NCBI GenBank assembly: GCA_023228745.1
Contig: JALOAP010000105.1
Location: 1 to 8,811 of the forward strand
Reading direction: 5' to 3'
Source of the DNA: Dehalococcoidia bacterium
GTDB lineage: Bacteria; Chloroflexota; Dehalococcoidia; Tepidiformales; Tepidiformaceae
Length of the DNA stretch: 8,811 nt
Part shown: in pieces, positions 1 to 6,099 of the stretch
How the letters are laid out: each line of letters begins with the position of its first letter
Position numbering within the stretch: position 1 is the stretch's first letter
The notes under the pieces: model-generated
What the model was told of the DNA's origin: nothing
Seen by the model: only the letters and a program-made list of their open reading frames with translations
Database searches by the model: none
Position numbers and translations under genes: made by a program

Positions 1-142
1 GGCCGTCGACCACGACGTACCACATGGCGACGAGGTGGGGGAAGCCTTTCGGCCCGATGGACGCGACCTGCAGCGTCCACCCCTCATCGAGCATCTGACG
101 CTGTTCTTCCTCGGTGAGCGTGATCTCGGCGCGTCGGGACAT
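1..142 (-). CDS. PNPOx-like split-barrel protein, N-terminal fragment (runs off left edge)
   Basis: Reading the minus strand from ATG at 142 gives 47 codons with no stop before the window edge. The peptide begins MSRRAEITLTEEEQ and continues with LQVASIGPKGFPHLVAMWYV. This is the usual start of pyridoxamine 5'-phosphate oxidase-like split-barrel proteins: a helix with acidic and Gln residues, then the first beta strands of the FMN or F420 binding barrel. A good ribosome binding site (GGAGG, then CCTT before the ATG) supports the start. Many small proteins of this superfamily in Actinobacteria and Chloroflexota use F420 or FMN to reduce or bind unknown substrates, so the cofactor and substrate cannot be assigned from this fragment. 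It diverges from another member of the superfamily at 224. It is too short for a firm subfamily call, but the superfamily call is fairly secure. Confidence 0.75.
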   Translation of the reverse strand, partial: MSRRAEITLTEEEQRQMLDEGWTLQVASIGPKGFPHLVAMWYVVVDG

Positions 143-223
143 AAGGCCTCCAGGAACAGGTGTAAGATTCCCTAAGCCTACACGCCCCTGCCTCCAGGGG
201 CTCCTGCGAAGAGGGGATCAACC
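143..223. promoter_or_regulatory. Divergent intergenic region of the two split-barrel genes
   Basis: These 81 bp must hold the promoters of both diverging genes. For the plus strand a -10-like TAAGAT lies at 163-168, with no convincing -35. An inverted pair GTGTA (160-164) and TACAC (179-183), 14 nt apart, could be an operator. A perfect 6-bp stem with a 4-nt loop (CCCCTG/CAGGGG, 185-200) lies in the presumed leader of the plus-strand gene, just before its Shine-Dalgarno GAGGGGA (211-217). The motifs are visible; any regulatory role is inference. Confidence 0.35.
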
Positions 224-853
224 ATGGCGGAACTGGAACGCGATCACCGCGGCTACCACCACGGCGAGCGCGAGTTGCAACGTCGCTTCGATAGCGAACG
301 GCTGGCCGATCGCCTGGCTGAAGTCGCGAAGCATGCCTCCATCAGCCCCTCGGACCGCGCCTTCATCGAAGCCCGCGACCACTTCTTCCTCGCCACGGCG
401 GACGAAGGAGGTGACCTCGACTGCTCCTACAAGGGAGGTGCACCGGGGTTCGTCCGCGTGCTCGATGACCAGACCATCGCTTTCCCGAGCTACGACGGCA
501 ACGGGATGTACATGAGCGCGGGCAACATCCTCACGCACAACAAGGTGGGTCTGCTGTTTATCGACTGGCAGAAAGGCTGGCGCATGCGCCTGAACGGCGT
601 CGCGAGTATCCACCTGGACGACCCGCTGCTGGCCGAATACCCGGAGGCCCAGTTCATCGTGCGGGTGCGTGCCGAAGAGGTGTTTCCGAACTGCCCGCGC
701 TACATCCACAAGATGCAACTCGTCGAGCATTCCCGCTTCGTACCGAAGGCCGGGTGCGAAACGCCCGACCATGAGTGGAAGGACCACTTCGAGGACGTCC
801 TCCCCGAAGAGCAGCAAAAGCGCCGGGCGGCTCGCCGCGAGAGCTCTGCGTGA
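224..853 (+). CDS. Pyridoxamine 5'-phosphate oxidase family (split-barrel flavoprotein), 209 aa
   Basis: The 209-aa protein belongs to the group of PNPOx-like flavin-binding proteins with an N-terminal helical extension (about residues 1-50) before the split barrel. Recognisable segments are FFLATADEGGDLDCSYKGG (54-72, first barrel strands), PGFVRVLDD (74-82), FPSYDGNGMYMSAGNI (87-102), VGLLFIDW (108-115), RMRLNGVASI (120-129) and the group-specific FPNCPRYIHK (154-163). The basic C-terminus (KRRAARR) is probably disordered. The fold is expected to bind FMN as a homodimer; the substrate is unknown, and true pyridoxamine phosphate oxidation is unlikely for this group. The ATG at 224 is preceded by GAGGGGA at suitable spacing. 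The stop overlaps the GTG start of the PPK2 gene by 4 nt, so the two are probably co-transcribed and translationally coupled. Confidence 0.85.
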   Translation: MAELERDHRGYHHGERELQRRFDSERLADRLAEVAKHASISPSDRAFIEARDHFFLATADEGGDLDCSYKGGAPGFVRVLDDQTIAFPSYDGNGMYMSAGNILTHNKVGLLFIDWQKGWRMRLNGVASIHLDDPLLAEYPEAQFIVRVRAEEVFPNCPRYIHKMQLVEHSRFVPKAGCETPDHEWKDHFEDVLPEEQQKRRAARRESSA

Positions 854-1650
854 GTCAGCCGCTCGTCCCGCCGATCGACCGCCCCGTCGACCTGGCGGAG
901 TACGGCCCGGACTACACCGGCGATCTCGACAAGGATGCGGCGAGGGAAGAGATCGAGCGCCTGCGGGTGCGCCTCGACGAACTCCAAAATGCCCTCTACG
1001 CCGACCGGCGCTACGCACTCCTTGTGGTCTTCCAGGGCATTGACACTTCCGGGAAAGACAGCACGATTAACAGCGTCTTCCGCGCCGCCGGCCCAATCGG
1101 CACCGCCGTCGTGAGTTTTGGTGTTCCCAACGAAGAGGAACTGGCTCACGACTACCTGTGGCGCTACCACGCGAAGATGCCGCGACGCGGCTTTGTCACC
1201 GTCTTCAATCGCTCGCACTACGAAGCCGTGGTCGTGGAGCGCGTGAAGGGCATCGTGGGGGCCGACCTCTGGCGCCGCCGCTACGACGAGATCAACGCGT
1301 TCGAGCAATACCTGGCGGCACAGGGCACCGTGATAGCGAAGTTCTTCCTGCACATCTCGAAGGACGAGCAGCGAGAGCGACTCCAGGAGCGCATTGACAC
1401 GCCCCACAAGCGCTGGAAGTTCCACCTTTCCGACCTGGAGGAGCGCAAGCGCTGGGACGACTACCAGGCTGCCTACGCAGACATGCTCACCTACTGCAAC
1501 ACACGTGACGCCCCGTGGCACATCATCCCGGCGAACCGGAAGTGGTCTCGCGATGTGTTCGTCGCACGGGCCCTTGTCGAGCGTCTCGAGCGAATGGACC
1601 TTCGGTATCCGGAGCCCGGGAAAGACCTTGATGGGATCGTAGCGGAGTAG
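850..1650 (+). CDS. ppk2: Polyphosphate kinase 2 family, polyphosphate:nucleotide phosphotransferase, 266 aa
   Basis: A cytosolic enzyme that moves phosphate between inorganic polyphosphate and a nucleotide. The PPK2 P-loop GIDTSGKD lies at 63-70 (Lys69 and Asp70 are the usual catalytic pair). The second family motif is VFNRSHYE (118-125), and the lid/basic segment RIDTPHKRWKFHLSDLEER spans 181-199. ANRKWSRD (228-235) forms the end of the core. Length is normal. The FNRSHYE form, rather than FDRSWYN, points to the polyphosphate:nucleotide phosphotransferase branch (TIGR03709-like, from memory) rather than classical class I PPK2. AMP versus ADP as acceptor cannot be decided. I prefer GTG at 850: it gives a GTGA overlap with the preceding gene, and the family-like N-terminus begins after it. 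The ATG at 775 would add 25 unrelated residues wholly inside the upstream gene. It converges on the glutaredoxin-like gene, with 21 bp between them. Confidence 0.93.
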   Translation: MSQPLVPPIDRPVDLAEYGPDYTGDLDKDAAREEIERLRVRLDELQNALYADRRYALLVVFQGIDTSGKDSTINSVFRAAGPIGTAVVSFGVPNEEELAHDYLWRYHAKMPRRGFVTVFNRSHYEAVVVERVKGIVGADLWRRRYDEINAFEQYLAAQGTVIAKFFLHISKDEQRERLQERIDTPHKRWKFHLSDLEERKRWDDYQAAYADMLTYCNTRDAPWHIIPANRKWSRDVFVARALVERLERMDLRYPEPGKDLDGIVAE

Positions 1651-1671
1651 CCCGCCGAAACGCCCCTGCCG

Positions 1672-1929
1672 CTATGTGCGCAGCAACTCCCAGAGGCGGT
1701 CTTCGAGCATCCGGCCGCGAATCGGTGCCTTCGCCACTTCGACATCGCCGAGGGTGACCACGGGGATCTCGAACAGGTACCGCTGGAGCAGCGCGTCATT
1801 GGTCTCGATGTTCACCAGCTCGATCGCGAAGCCAAGTGTTGGAGCAAGTTCCCGGAGGTCCGCTTCGGCCGCGTCGCACAGGTGGCAGCCCGGGCGACCG
1901 TAGAGCGTGACAACTGGCCGCTCGCCCAT
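1672..1929 (-). CDS. Glutaredoxin-like thioredoxin-fold protein (DUF836 type), 85 aa
   Basis: An 85-aa thioredoxin-fold protein. It opens with beta strand VVTLYG, followed by the active-site motif CHLC (Cys15, Cys18) in GRPGCHLCDAAEADL. The cis-proline segment EIPVV (Pro56 before the conserved turn) and a terminal helix complete a minimal glutaredoxin core. These features match the DUF836/glutaredoxin-like family, thought to act as small cytosolic thiol-disulfide reductants. Electron donor and target are unknown. The ATG lies 3 nt after the lgt stop (TGA-GCG-ATG, same frame) with no obvious Shine-Dalgarno, so translation probably depends on reinitiation after lgt. It is the last gene of the lgt transcript and converges on PPK2. 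Confidence 0.85.
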   Translation of the reverse strand: MGERPVVTLYGRPGCHLCDAAEADLRELAPTLGFAIELVNIETNDALLQRYLFEIPVVTLGDVEVAKAPIRGRMLEDRLWELLRT

Positions 1930-1932
1930 CGC

Positions 1933-2895
1933 TCAGGCGGAGGCGGGCTCGCCCGCCCGGCTGCTTTCGTCGTCGGCGTCTTCGCCCCAGACGCGCTCCG
2001 CATACTCCCGCGTGATCGGGCCCGGCCAGCGCAGGAAGATGCCAGCAAGGATGATCGCCGTGCCCACGATCAGTCCACTCATGAGCTGCGGGATGGGGAT
2101 CTCCCAGAGTGTCTGCTCATCGTTGCGGAAGAAGGAGAGGAAGAAGCGCATCACGCCGTAGAGCGCCATGTAGGCTGCGAATACCCACCCGGGTGCGCGC
2201 AGCCAGCGCCGCGCAACGAACAACAGGATCGCGAGGATGATGAAGTCGCCGATGAGCTCATAGCCTCCCGCCACCGGGTGTACCGCGTACGTATCGCCCA
2301 GTGGCAGGTCGCCGTTCGGGAAGCGCTCACTCGCAAACTCGCGGTACTGCGGGCTGTCCGGGTGCAGGTACTTCACGCCCCACGGCAGGCTCGTGCGGTC
2401 CGCAAGGTGCTCGCCGTTGATCAGGTCGCCGATGCGGCCGATCCCCTGTCCGAGAATCAGTCCCGGGGCGGCGGCGTCGAGCCCGATGGGGATGGGCCAC
2501 TTGCGGAATGCCGAATAGATGACCCCGCCGAGCACCCCGCCGAGCAGCGCGCCGTAGAGGGTGATGCCGCCCTCGGTGATGCCGGTCACGATGCTTGGGA
2601 TGTCATCGCTGAACCTGTCCCAGTGCTCCGCGACATAAAACAGGCGGGCGCCTGCGATCGCACAGGGAACACCAACGAGCGCGATCTCCTGCGCAATCTC
2701 GCTGGGTATGCCATCTTTCTTCGCGAGATAGACGGATAGGGAAACCCCTGCCACGATGCCGACCGCAGTGAAGAACCCGTGCCAGGCCAGTGTGAACGGG
2801 CCGAACTCCCCCATGATCGGGTCGATCGTGATCTTGATCGGGTCCCAGCCGGAGATGCCGAGAATCAGGAAAGGCAGGAACGAGAGGGCGCTCAC
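1933..2895 (-). CDS. lgt: Prolipoprotein diacylglyceryl transferase, divergent form, about 320 aa
   Basis: Membrane enzyme that transfers diacylglyceryl from phosphatidylglycerol to the lipobox cysteine of prolipoproteins, the first step of lipoprotein maturation. Several hydrophobic segments are visible (about 34-56, 71-88, 104-130, 139-153, 212-229, 236-256, 270-290). The family signature appears as GRIGDLINGE (153-162), followed by PWGVKYLHPD, VHP (205-207) and the late Tyr-x3-Arg pair in ALYGVMRFFLSFFR (Tyr246, Arg250). The start is uncertain. The open frame runs far upstream, to 3921, antisense to other genes. GTG at 2895 is the only usual start codon between residue GGGARY and the conserved DPIKITIDPI segment, whereas ATG 2814 would remove that segment. 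GTG 2895 has no Shine-Dalgarno but has a -10-like hexamer 7 nt upstream. Several residues important in E. coli Lgt differ here (see findings). The C-terminal tail (about 300-320) is acidic and probably cytoplasmic. Confidence 0.9.
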   Translation of the reverse strand: MSALSFLPFLILGISGWDPIKITIDPIMGEFGPFTLAWHGFFTAVGIVAGVSLSVYLAKKDGIPSEIAQEIALVGVPCAIAGARLFYVAEHWDRFSDDIPSIVTGITEGGITLYGALLGGVLGGVIYSAFRKWPIPIGLDAAAPGLILGQGIGRIGDLINGEHLADRTSLPWGVKYLHPDSPQYREFASERFPNGDLPLGDTYAVHPVAGGYELIGDFIILAILLFVARRWLRAPGWVFAAYMALYGVMRFFLSFFRNDEQTLWEIPIPQLMSGLIVGTAIILAGIFLRWPGPITREYAERVWGEDADDESSRAGEPASA

Positions 2896-2911
2896 GCCGT
2901 AGAGCGTACAG

Positions 2912-2934
2912 CCGGGTAGCGATACCGGGTAGCG
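2912..2934. repeat. 10-bp direct repeat upstream of lgt
   Basis: CCGGGTAGCG occurs twice without mismatch, separated by 3 nt (13-bp period). It ends 3 bp upstream of the candidate lgt -10 hexamer, where the -35 or an activator site would be expected. It could be a regulator's tandem site or simply a local duplication. Confidence 0.6.
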
Positions 2935-3000
2935 CGCCCCGCCTCCGCGAGTCAAGACCGTGGAAGGGCATCCTTCGTTCTGCCGTCCCCACGCGAGCCG

Positions 3001-3029
3001 TCGACAGCCCTGCGCCACGGCTCCACAAT
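3001..3029 (+). promoter_or_regulatory. Sigma70-type promoter candidate for the AhpD-like gene
   Basis: TCGACA (5 of 6 to the -35 consensus) and CACAAT (4 of 6 to the -10 consensus) are spaced by exactly 17 nt. The transcript would begin at or within a base or two of ATG 3037, giving a leaderless message. This also argues against ATG 3028, which lies inside the -10 element. Confidence 0.5.
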
Positions 3030-3036
3030 GCGCCGC

Positions 3037-3603
3037 ATGTCCGATTTCATATCCTGGTTCCCCATCGCTGAGCGATCGAAACTCTCCAGCGAGACGCAGG
3101 CGCTCTTCGCGCAACTCGAAGAGAAGCTCGGATTCGTCCCGAACGTCTTCCTCGCGTACGCCTGGCGAGAGGAGCGCTTCCACAAATGGCGCGTGCACTT
3201 CGAAGACCTGATGCAGCCCTCGCCGGGGCTTGGCAAGGCGGAGCGAGAGATGATCTCGGTCGCTGTCTCCATGCAGAACCAGTGCCTCTATTGTCTCGTC
3301 GCCCACGGCTTCGCGGTTCGTGCCCTCACCAAGGATCCCGTGCTCGGTGACCGCATCACCTTCGACTACCGCCGCGCTGGTCTCAGCGACAAGCAAGTTG
3401 CGATGCTCGACTACGCGGTGAAGATTACGCTCGACCCCGCCTCCTGCGACCAGGCGGATATCGAGGAGCTTCGCGCCCATGGATTTAGCGACGAGGACAT
3501 TTGGGACATCGCCGAGGTGGCCGCTGCGTTCAACTTCACGAACCGGATGGCCTCGGCGACAGGCATGATGCCGAACCACCAGTATCACGCGATGGCCCGC
3601 TAA
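3037..3603 (+). CDS. AhpD-like, peroxidase-related protein (carboxymuconolactone decarboxylase fold), 188 aa
   Basis: The protein is all-helical, with the AhpD/CMD core motif CLYCLVAH (Cys83, Cys86, His90) preceded by LGKAEREMISVAVSMQNQ. This is the layout of the uncharacterised peroxidase-related enzymes (TIGR01926-like). In AhpD itself the CxxC cysteines and nearby His drive disulfide reduction of the peroxiredoxin AhpC; here the partner is unknown. LGFVPNVF (31-38) and the late FNFTNRMASATGM (165-177) are also typical of this group. No peroxiredoxin gene is nearby. ATG 3037 is preferred over the in-frame ATG 3028: neither has a Shine-Dalgarno, but 3028 overlaps a promoter-like hexamer and 3037 fits a leaderless start. 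It is transcribed away from lgt and appears to be a single-gene unit. Confidence 0.85.
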   Translation: MSDFISWFPIAERSKLSSETQALFAQLEEKLGFVPNVFLAYAWREERFHKWRVHFEDLMQPSPGLGKAEREMISVAVSMQNQCLYCLVAHGFAVRALTKDPVLGDRITFDYRRAGLSDKQVAMLDYAVKITLDPASCDQADIEELRAHGFSDEDIWDIAEVAAAFNFTNRMASATGMMPNHQYHAMAR

Positions 3604-3642
3604 CGCTGGGCCTATCGGGCGGCAATGACCACCGTCCCAGCG
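3604..3642. terminator. Inverted repeat after the AhpD-like gene
   Basis: CGCTGGG (3604-3610) and CCCAGCG (3636-3642) form a perfect 7-bp stem around a 25-nt loop, starting immediately after the TAA stop. There is no T-run, and the large loop is atypical of an intrinsic terminator. It may instead be an operator, since it lies 19 bp upstream of the TATACT hexamer of the next gene. Confidence 0.3.
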
Positions 3643-3660
3643 CCTGTAGCGGCTCCCGCG

Positions 3661-3690
3661 TATACTCCCGGCAAAAGTTTTGAGGAGGGG
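3661..3690 (+). promoter_or_regulatory. -10 element and ribosome binding site of the NMO/CoA-transferase operon
   Basis: TATACT (3661-3666) is the best -10 hexamer in the window, although no good -35 lies 16-18 bp upstream. GAGGAGGGG (3682-3690) is a strong Shine-Dalgarno placed 4 nt before TTG 3695. It therefore fixes TTG 3695 as the start rather than TTG 3680, which lies upstream of it. Confidence 0.55.
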
Positions 3691-3694
3691 AACC

Positions 3695-4864
3695 TTGGCG
3701 CGACCTATTCTGCGCACACCCCTATGTGACCTGCTGGGGATCGAATACCCCGTGATTTCCGCCGGCATGGGGCCCGTTGGTGGCGGCGCCGCGCCTGCGG
3801 CCACTGCCGACCTGACTGCTGCGGTCTCGAACGCCGGTGGCCTTGGTGTCATCGGTGGCGCCGGCTTCAGCGCGGACCGCCTCCGCGAGGAGATTCGCAA
3901 GGTTCGGTCCATGACCGACAAGCCGTTCGGCGTCGACCTGCTGCTGCCGTCGAACTACATGGGTGGCGCCGCCATCGGCGAAATTCCCGCCAACCCGCGC
4001 GACCTTATTCCGCAGGAGACCCTCCAAAGCCTCAAGAAAATCCTCGAAGACCTCGGCATCGAGTGGGTCGAAGCCCCGCTGCCTACGGCCCACGGCCGCG
4101 TCCGAAAGCCCGGTCAGGGCATGTCGGATGAGCAGATGGAAGTCGTCATCGAAGAAAAGGTGCCGGTCTTCGCCTCCGGTCTCGGGAACCCGGGCCCCTG
4201 GATCGAACGTCTCCACGCCAACGGTACGAAGGTGCTGTCACTGGTTGGCAATGTGAAGAACGCGAAGCGGGTCGCCGATGCTGGAGCCGACATCGTTGTC
4301 GCGCAGGGCACCGAAGCCGGTGGCCACACCGGCCGCATCGCCACCATGGCGCTCATCCCGCAGGTGATCGACGCCGTGACGCCCACGCCGGTCGTTGCGG
4401 CGGGCGGCATCGGTGATGGACGTGGCCTCGCGGCGGCGCTGGCGCTCGGCGCGATCGGAGCCTGGGTTGGCACCGCGTTCCTCGTTTCGACCGAAGCGAA
4501 CCAGCCCGACATCCAGAAGGAACGCATCCTCGCCGCCAGCGACGAAGACACGCGCATCACCCGGCTTTACAGCGGAAAAACCATGCGCAACATCGTCAAC
4601 CCGCTGATCGAGGCCTACGAAGCTGCCAACCTGCAGCCACTGCCAATGGGCATCCAGGGCATGCTCGTCGCCGACATCATCTACTCGGCGCGCAAGGCCG
4701 GCCGCGAAGATCTCCTCATGAACGCCGCCGGCCAGGTTGCCGGCCTCCTGCAGGAAGCCCGCCCGGCCGCCGACATCCTCACCGATATGGTTCGCGGGGC
4801 CGCCGACATCCTCGGCCGGCGCATCCCTGCGACCATCACCGCGGACCCCGGGGCGTTGGCATGA
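3695..4864 (+). CDS. Nitronate monooxygenase / 2-nitropropane dioxygenase-family flavoenzyme, 389 aa
   Basis: An FMN-dependent TIM-barrel enzyme. Visible family features are the N-terminal PVISAGMGPVGGGA (19-32), AAVSNAGGLGVIGG (42-55), PFGVDLLLPS (77-86), PVFASGLGNPGPWI (157-170), the active-site motif QGTEAGGHTG (204-213, His211 being the usual catalytic base) and the phosphate-binding PVVAAGGIGDGRG plus LGAIGAWVGTAF. Family members oxidise alkyl nitronates, but many distant relatives act as NAD(P)H:quinone reductases or enoyl reductases. Here the operon with two CoA-transferases suggests a role in acyl-CoA metabolism, and nitronate activity is unproven. At 389 aa it is longer than the roughly 330-350 aa I recall for characterised enzymes. 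The extra length lies mainly between the DLLLPS strand and the PVFASGLG strand (about 87-156) and at the C-terminus. The start is TTG 3695, set by a strong Shine-Dalgarno. The stop overlaps the next ATG (ATGA). Confidence 0.85.
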   Translation: MARPILRTPLCDLLGIEYPVISAGMGPVGGGAAPAATADLTAAVSNAGGLGVIGGAGFSADRLREEIRKVRSMTDKPFGVDLLLPSNYMGGAAIGEIPANPRDLIPQETLQSLKKILEDLGIEWVEAPLPTAHGRVRKPGQGMSDEQMEVVIEEKVPVFASGLGNPGPWIERLHANGTKVLSLVGNVKNAKRVADAGADIVVAQGTEAGGHTGRIATMALIPQVIDAVTPTPVVAAGGIGDGRGLAAALALGAIGAWVGTAFLVSTEANQPDIQKERILAASDEDTRITRLYSGKTMRNIVNPLIEAYEAANLQPLPMGIQGMLVADIIYSARKAGREDLLMNAAGQVAGLLQEARPAADILTDMVRGAADILGRRIPATITADPGALA

Positions 4865-6099
4865 CCGACCGTGCTCTGGAGGGTCTCCGCGTCGTTGAGT
4901 TCTGCGATGAGCTCGGGTCGTACTGCGGTCGCCTGCTGGCCGACCTCGGTGCGGAAGTGATCAAGGTCGAGCCGCCCGGCGGTGGTCTGCAGCGCCGCAC
5001 CCCTCCGTTCTACAAGGGAGCGGAGCCCGGGCCGGATACAGCCATCGGCTTCTGGGTCCATAACACGTCGAAGAAATCCGTCGTGCTCAACCTGGAGACT
5101 GACGAAGGGCGTGCGAAGGCAAAACAGCTCGCCCTCACGGCCGACGTCGTCATCGAAGACAACACCCCGGGCTGGATGGCCGACCGGGGACTCGGCTTCG
5201 AGGAACTCCGCCGGGAGAAGCCATCGCTCGTCTATACCTCGATCACCGGTTTCGGGCAGGACGGCCCCCACGCGAAGTGGGCCTACAGCGACATCGTCGG
5301 CCAGGCCACGGGCGGCATCATGACCCTCGCGGGCGAGATGGCCGACCCGCCGAACACCGTCTACGGAAACCAGTCGGACGTCTCCGCGAGCGTCCAGGCG
5401 GCGCAGGGGACGCTCATCGCTGTGCTGCACGCCGACGCCACTGGCGAGGGCCAGCACGTCGACGTCTCCGCGCAGGAGAGCCTCTCGATGTCGCAGGAGA
5501 CCGCGATGCAGACCTGGGACCTGCAGAAGCGGAACCGCGTTCGCACGGGTGAACGCGGTTCGCTGCCGCTTACGCTCCCGGCACTGGGGGTCTATCCGAC
5601 GAAGGATGGCTACGTACAGCTCATGATCCTTGCGCCCGCCGGCGCCGACTTCCCGGTGCTCGTGGACTGGATGCGCGAAAAAGGCATGGTGGGCGACCTC
5701 GACGAGGAGCCGTACGCCAGCCTCTGTGCCACGCTCAACATGGCGGCGGTCACGCAGATCCTGGGCAACCCCGAGTCGGCCGCCGGCCAGGTCCCGCTCC
5801 TCATGCACATCCACCAGGTCGTCGCCGACTTCTTCGCCACCCTGACTTCCGTCGAAGCGTATGAGGAGGGCCAGAGGCGCACCCTGCTTATCGGTATCGT
5901 TTCGACGCCGAAGAATCTCGCGGAGAACACCCAGCTCCGCGCGCGAAACTGGTTCGCGCAGCTCGATTTCGACTACCTGGGCCAGGAGCTCGAGTTCCCC
6001 GGTCCACCCTATCGGCTATCGGAGACGCCAGCCGTGATCGAGCGGCCCCCACGGCTCGGCGAGCACACCGACGCGATCCTGGCGGAGCTGGGTGGCTGA
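4861..6099 (+). CDS. CaiB/BaiF family III CoA-transferase (first copy), 412 aa
   Basis: Family III CoA-transferases move CoA between carboxylic acids through an aspartyl-CoA thioester on an interlocked dimer. The N-terminus ALEGLRVVEFCDELGSYCGRLLADLGAEVIKVEPP has the standard CoA-binding half. SVVLNLETDEGR, DVVIEDNTPG and SLVYTSITGFGQDGP follow in family order. By position relative to the later Gly and TGEGQHVDVSAQE block (194-206), the catalytic Asp should be Asp173 (GNQSDVSASVQAAQG). The C-terminus carries FPGPPYRLSETP and a final LGEHTDAIL, as in other members. Length is normal. ATG 4861 overlaps the preceding TGA, and no strong ribosome site is present, so it is translationally coupled. 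The substrate acid cannot be deduced. It shows only the shared family framework with the second transferase downstream, so the two are not a recent duplication. Confidence 0.92.
   Translation: MTDRALEGLRVVEFCDELGSYCGRLLADLGAEVIKVEPPGGGLQRRTPPFYKGAEPGPDTAIGFWVHNTSKKSVVLNLETDEGRAKAKQLALTADVVIEDNTPGWMADRGLGFEELRREKPSLVYTSITGFGQDGPHAKWAYSDIVGQATGGIMTLAGEMADPPNTVYGNQSDVSASVQAAQGTLIAVLHADATGEGQHVDVSAQESLSMSQETAMQTWDLQKRNRVRTGERGSLPLTLPALGVYPTKDGYVQLMILAPAGADFPVLVDWMREKGMVGDLDEEPYASLCATLNMAAVTQILGNPESAAGQVPLLMHIHQVVADFFATLTSVEAYEEGQRRTLLIGIVSTPKNLAENTQLRARNWFAQLDFDYLGQELEFPGPPYRLSETPAVIERPPRLGEHTDAILAELGG

Larger units (their letters stand above)
2896..3036. promoter_or_regulatory. Divergent promoter region between lgt and the AhpD-like gene
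   Basis: For lgt, a -10-like TACGCT on the minus strand (2903-2908) lies 7 nt before GTG 2895. For the plus-strand gene, TCGACA (3001-3006), 17 nt, then CACAAT (3024-3029) lies 7 nt before ATG 3037. Neither start has a Shine-Dalgarno sequence. A perfect direct repeat of CCGGGTAGCG occupies 2912-2921 and 2925-2934. The elements are read by eye; their promoter function is inferred. Confidence 0.5.

Noticed and set aside
218..1521. Long minus-strand open frames opposite the split-barrel and PPK2 genes
   Set aside because: They are mirror frames of strongly supported plus-strand genes with no ribosome site or motif of their own.
1651..1671. Bidirectional terminator between PPK2 and the glutaredoxin-like gene
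   Set aside because: Only 21 bp separate the stops and I see no stem of useful length there.
1933..3921. A single 662-codon open frame on the minus strand ending in Lgt
   Set aside because: The part above 2895 is antisense to the AhpD-like and NMO genes, has low-complexity Arg/Gly/Val-rich composition and no family features. Only the Lgt portion is real.
4681..5814. 377-codon minus-strand open frame opposite the first CoA-transferase
   Set aside because: It is antisense to a well-supported enzyme, rich in Arg/Val/Leu/His as expected of GC-rich codon shadows, and has no recognisable domain.
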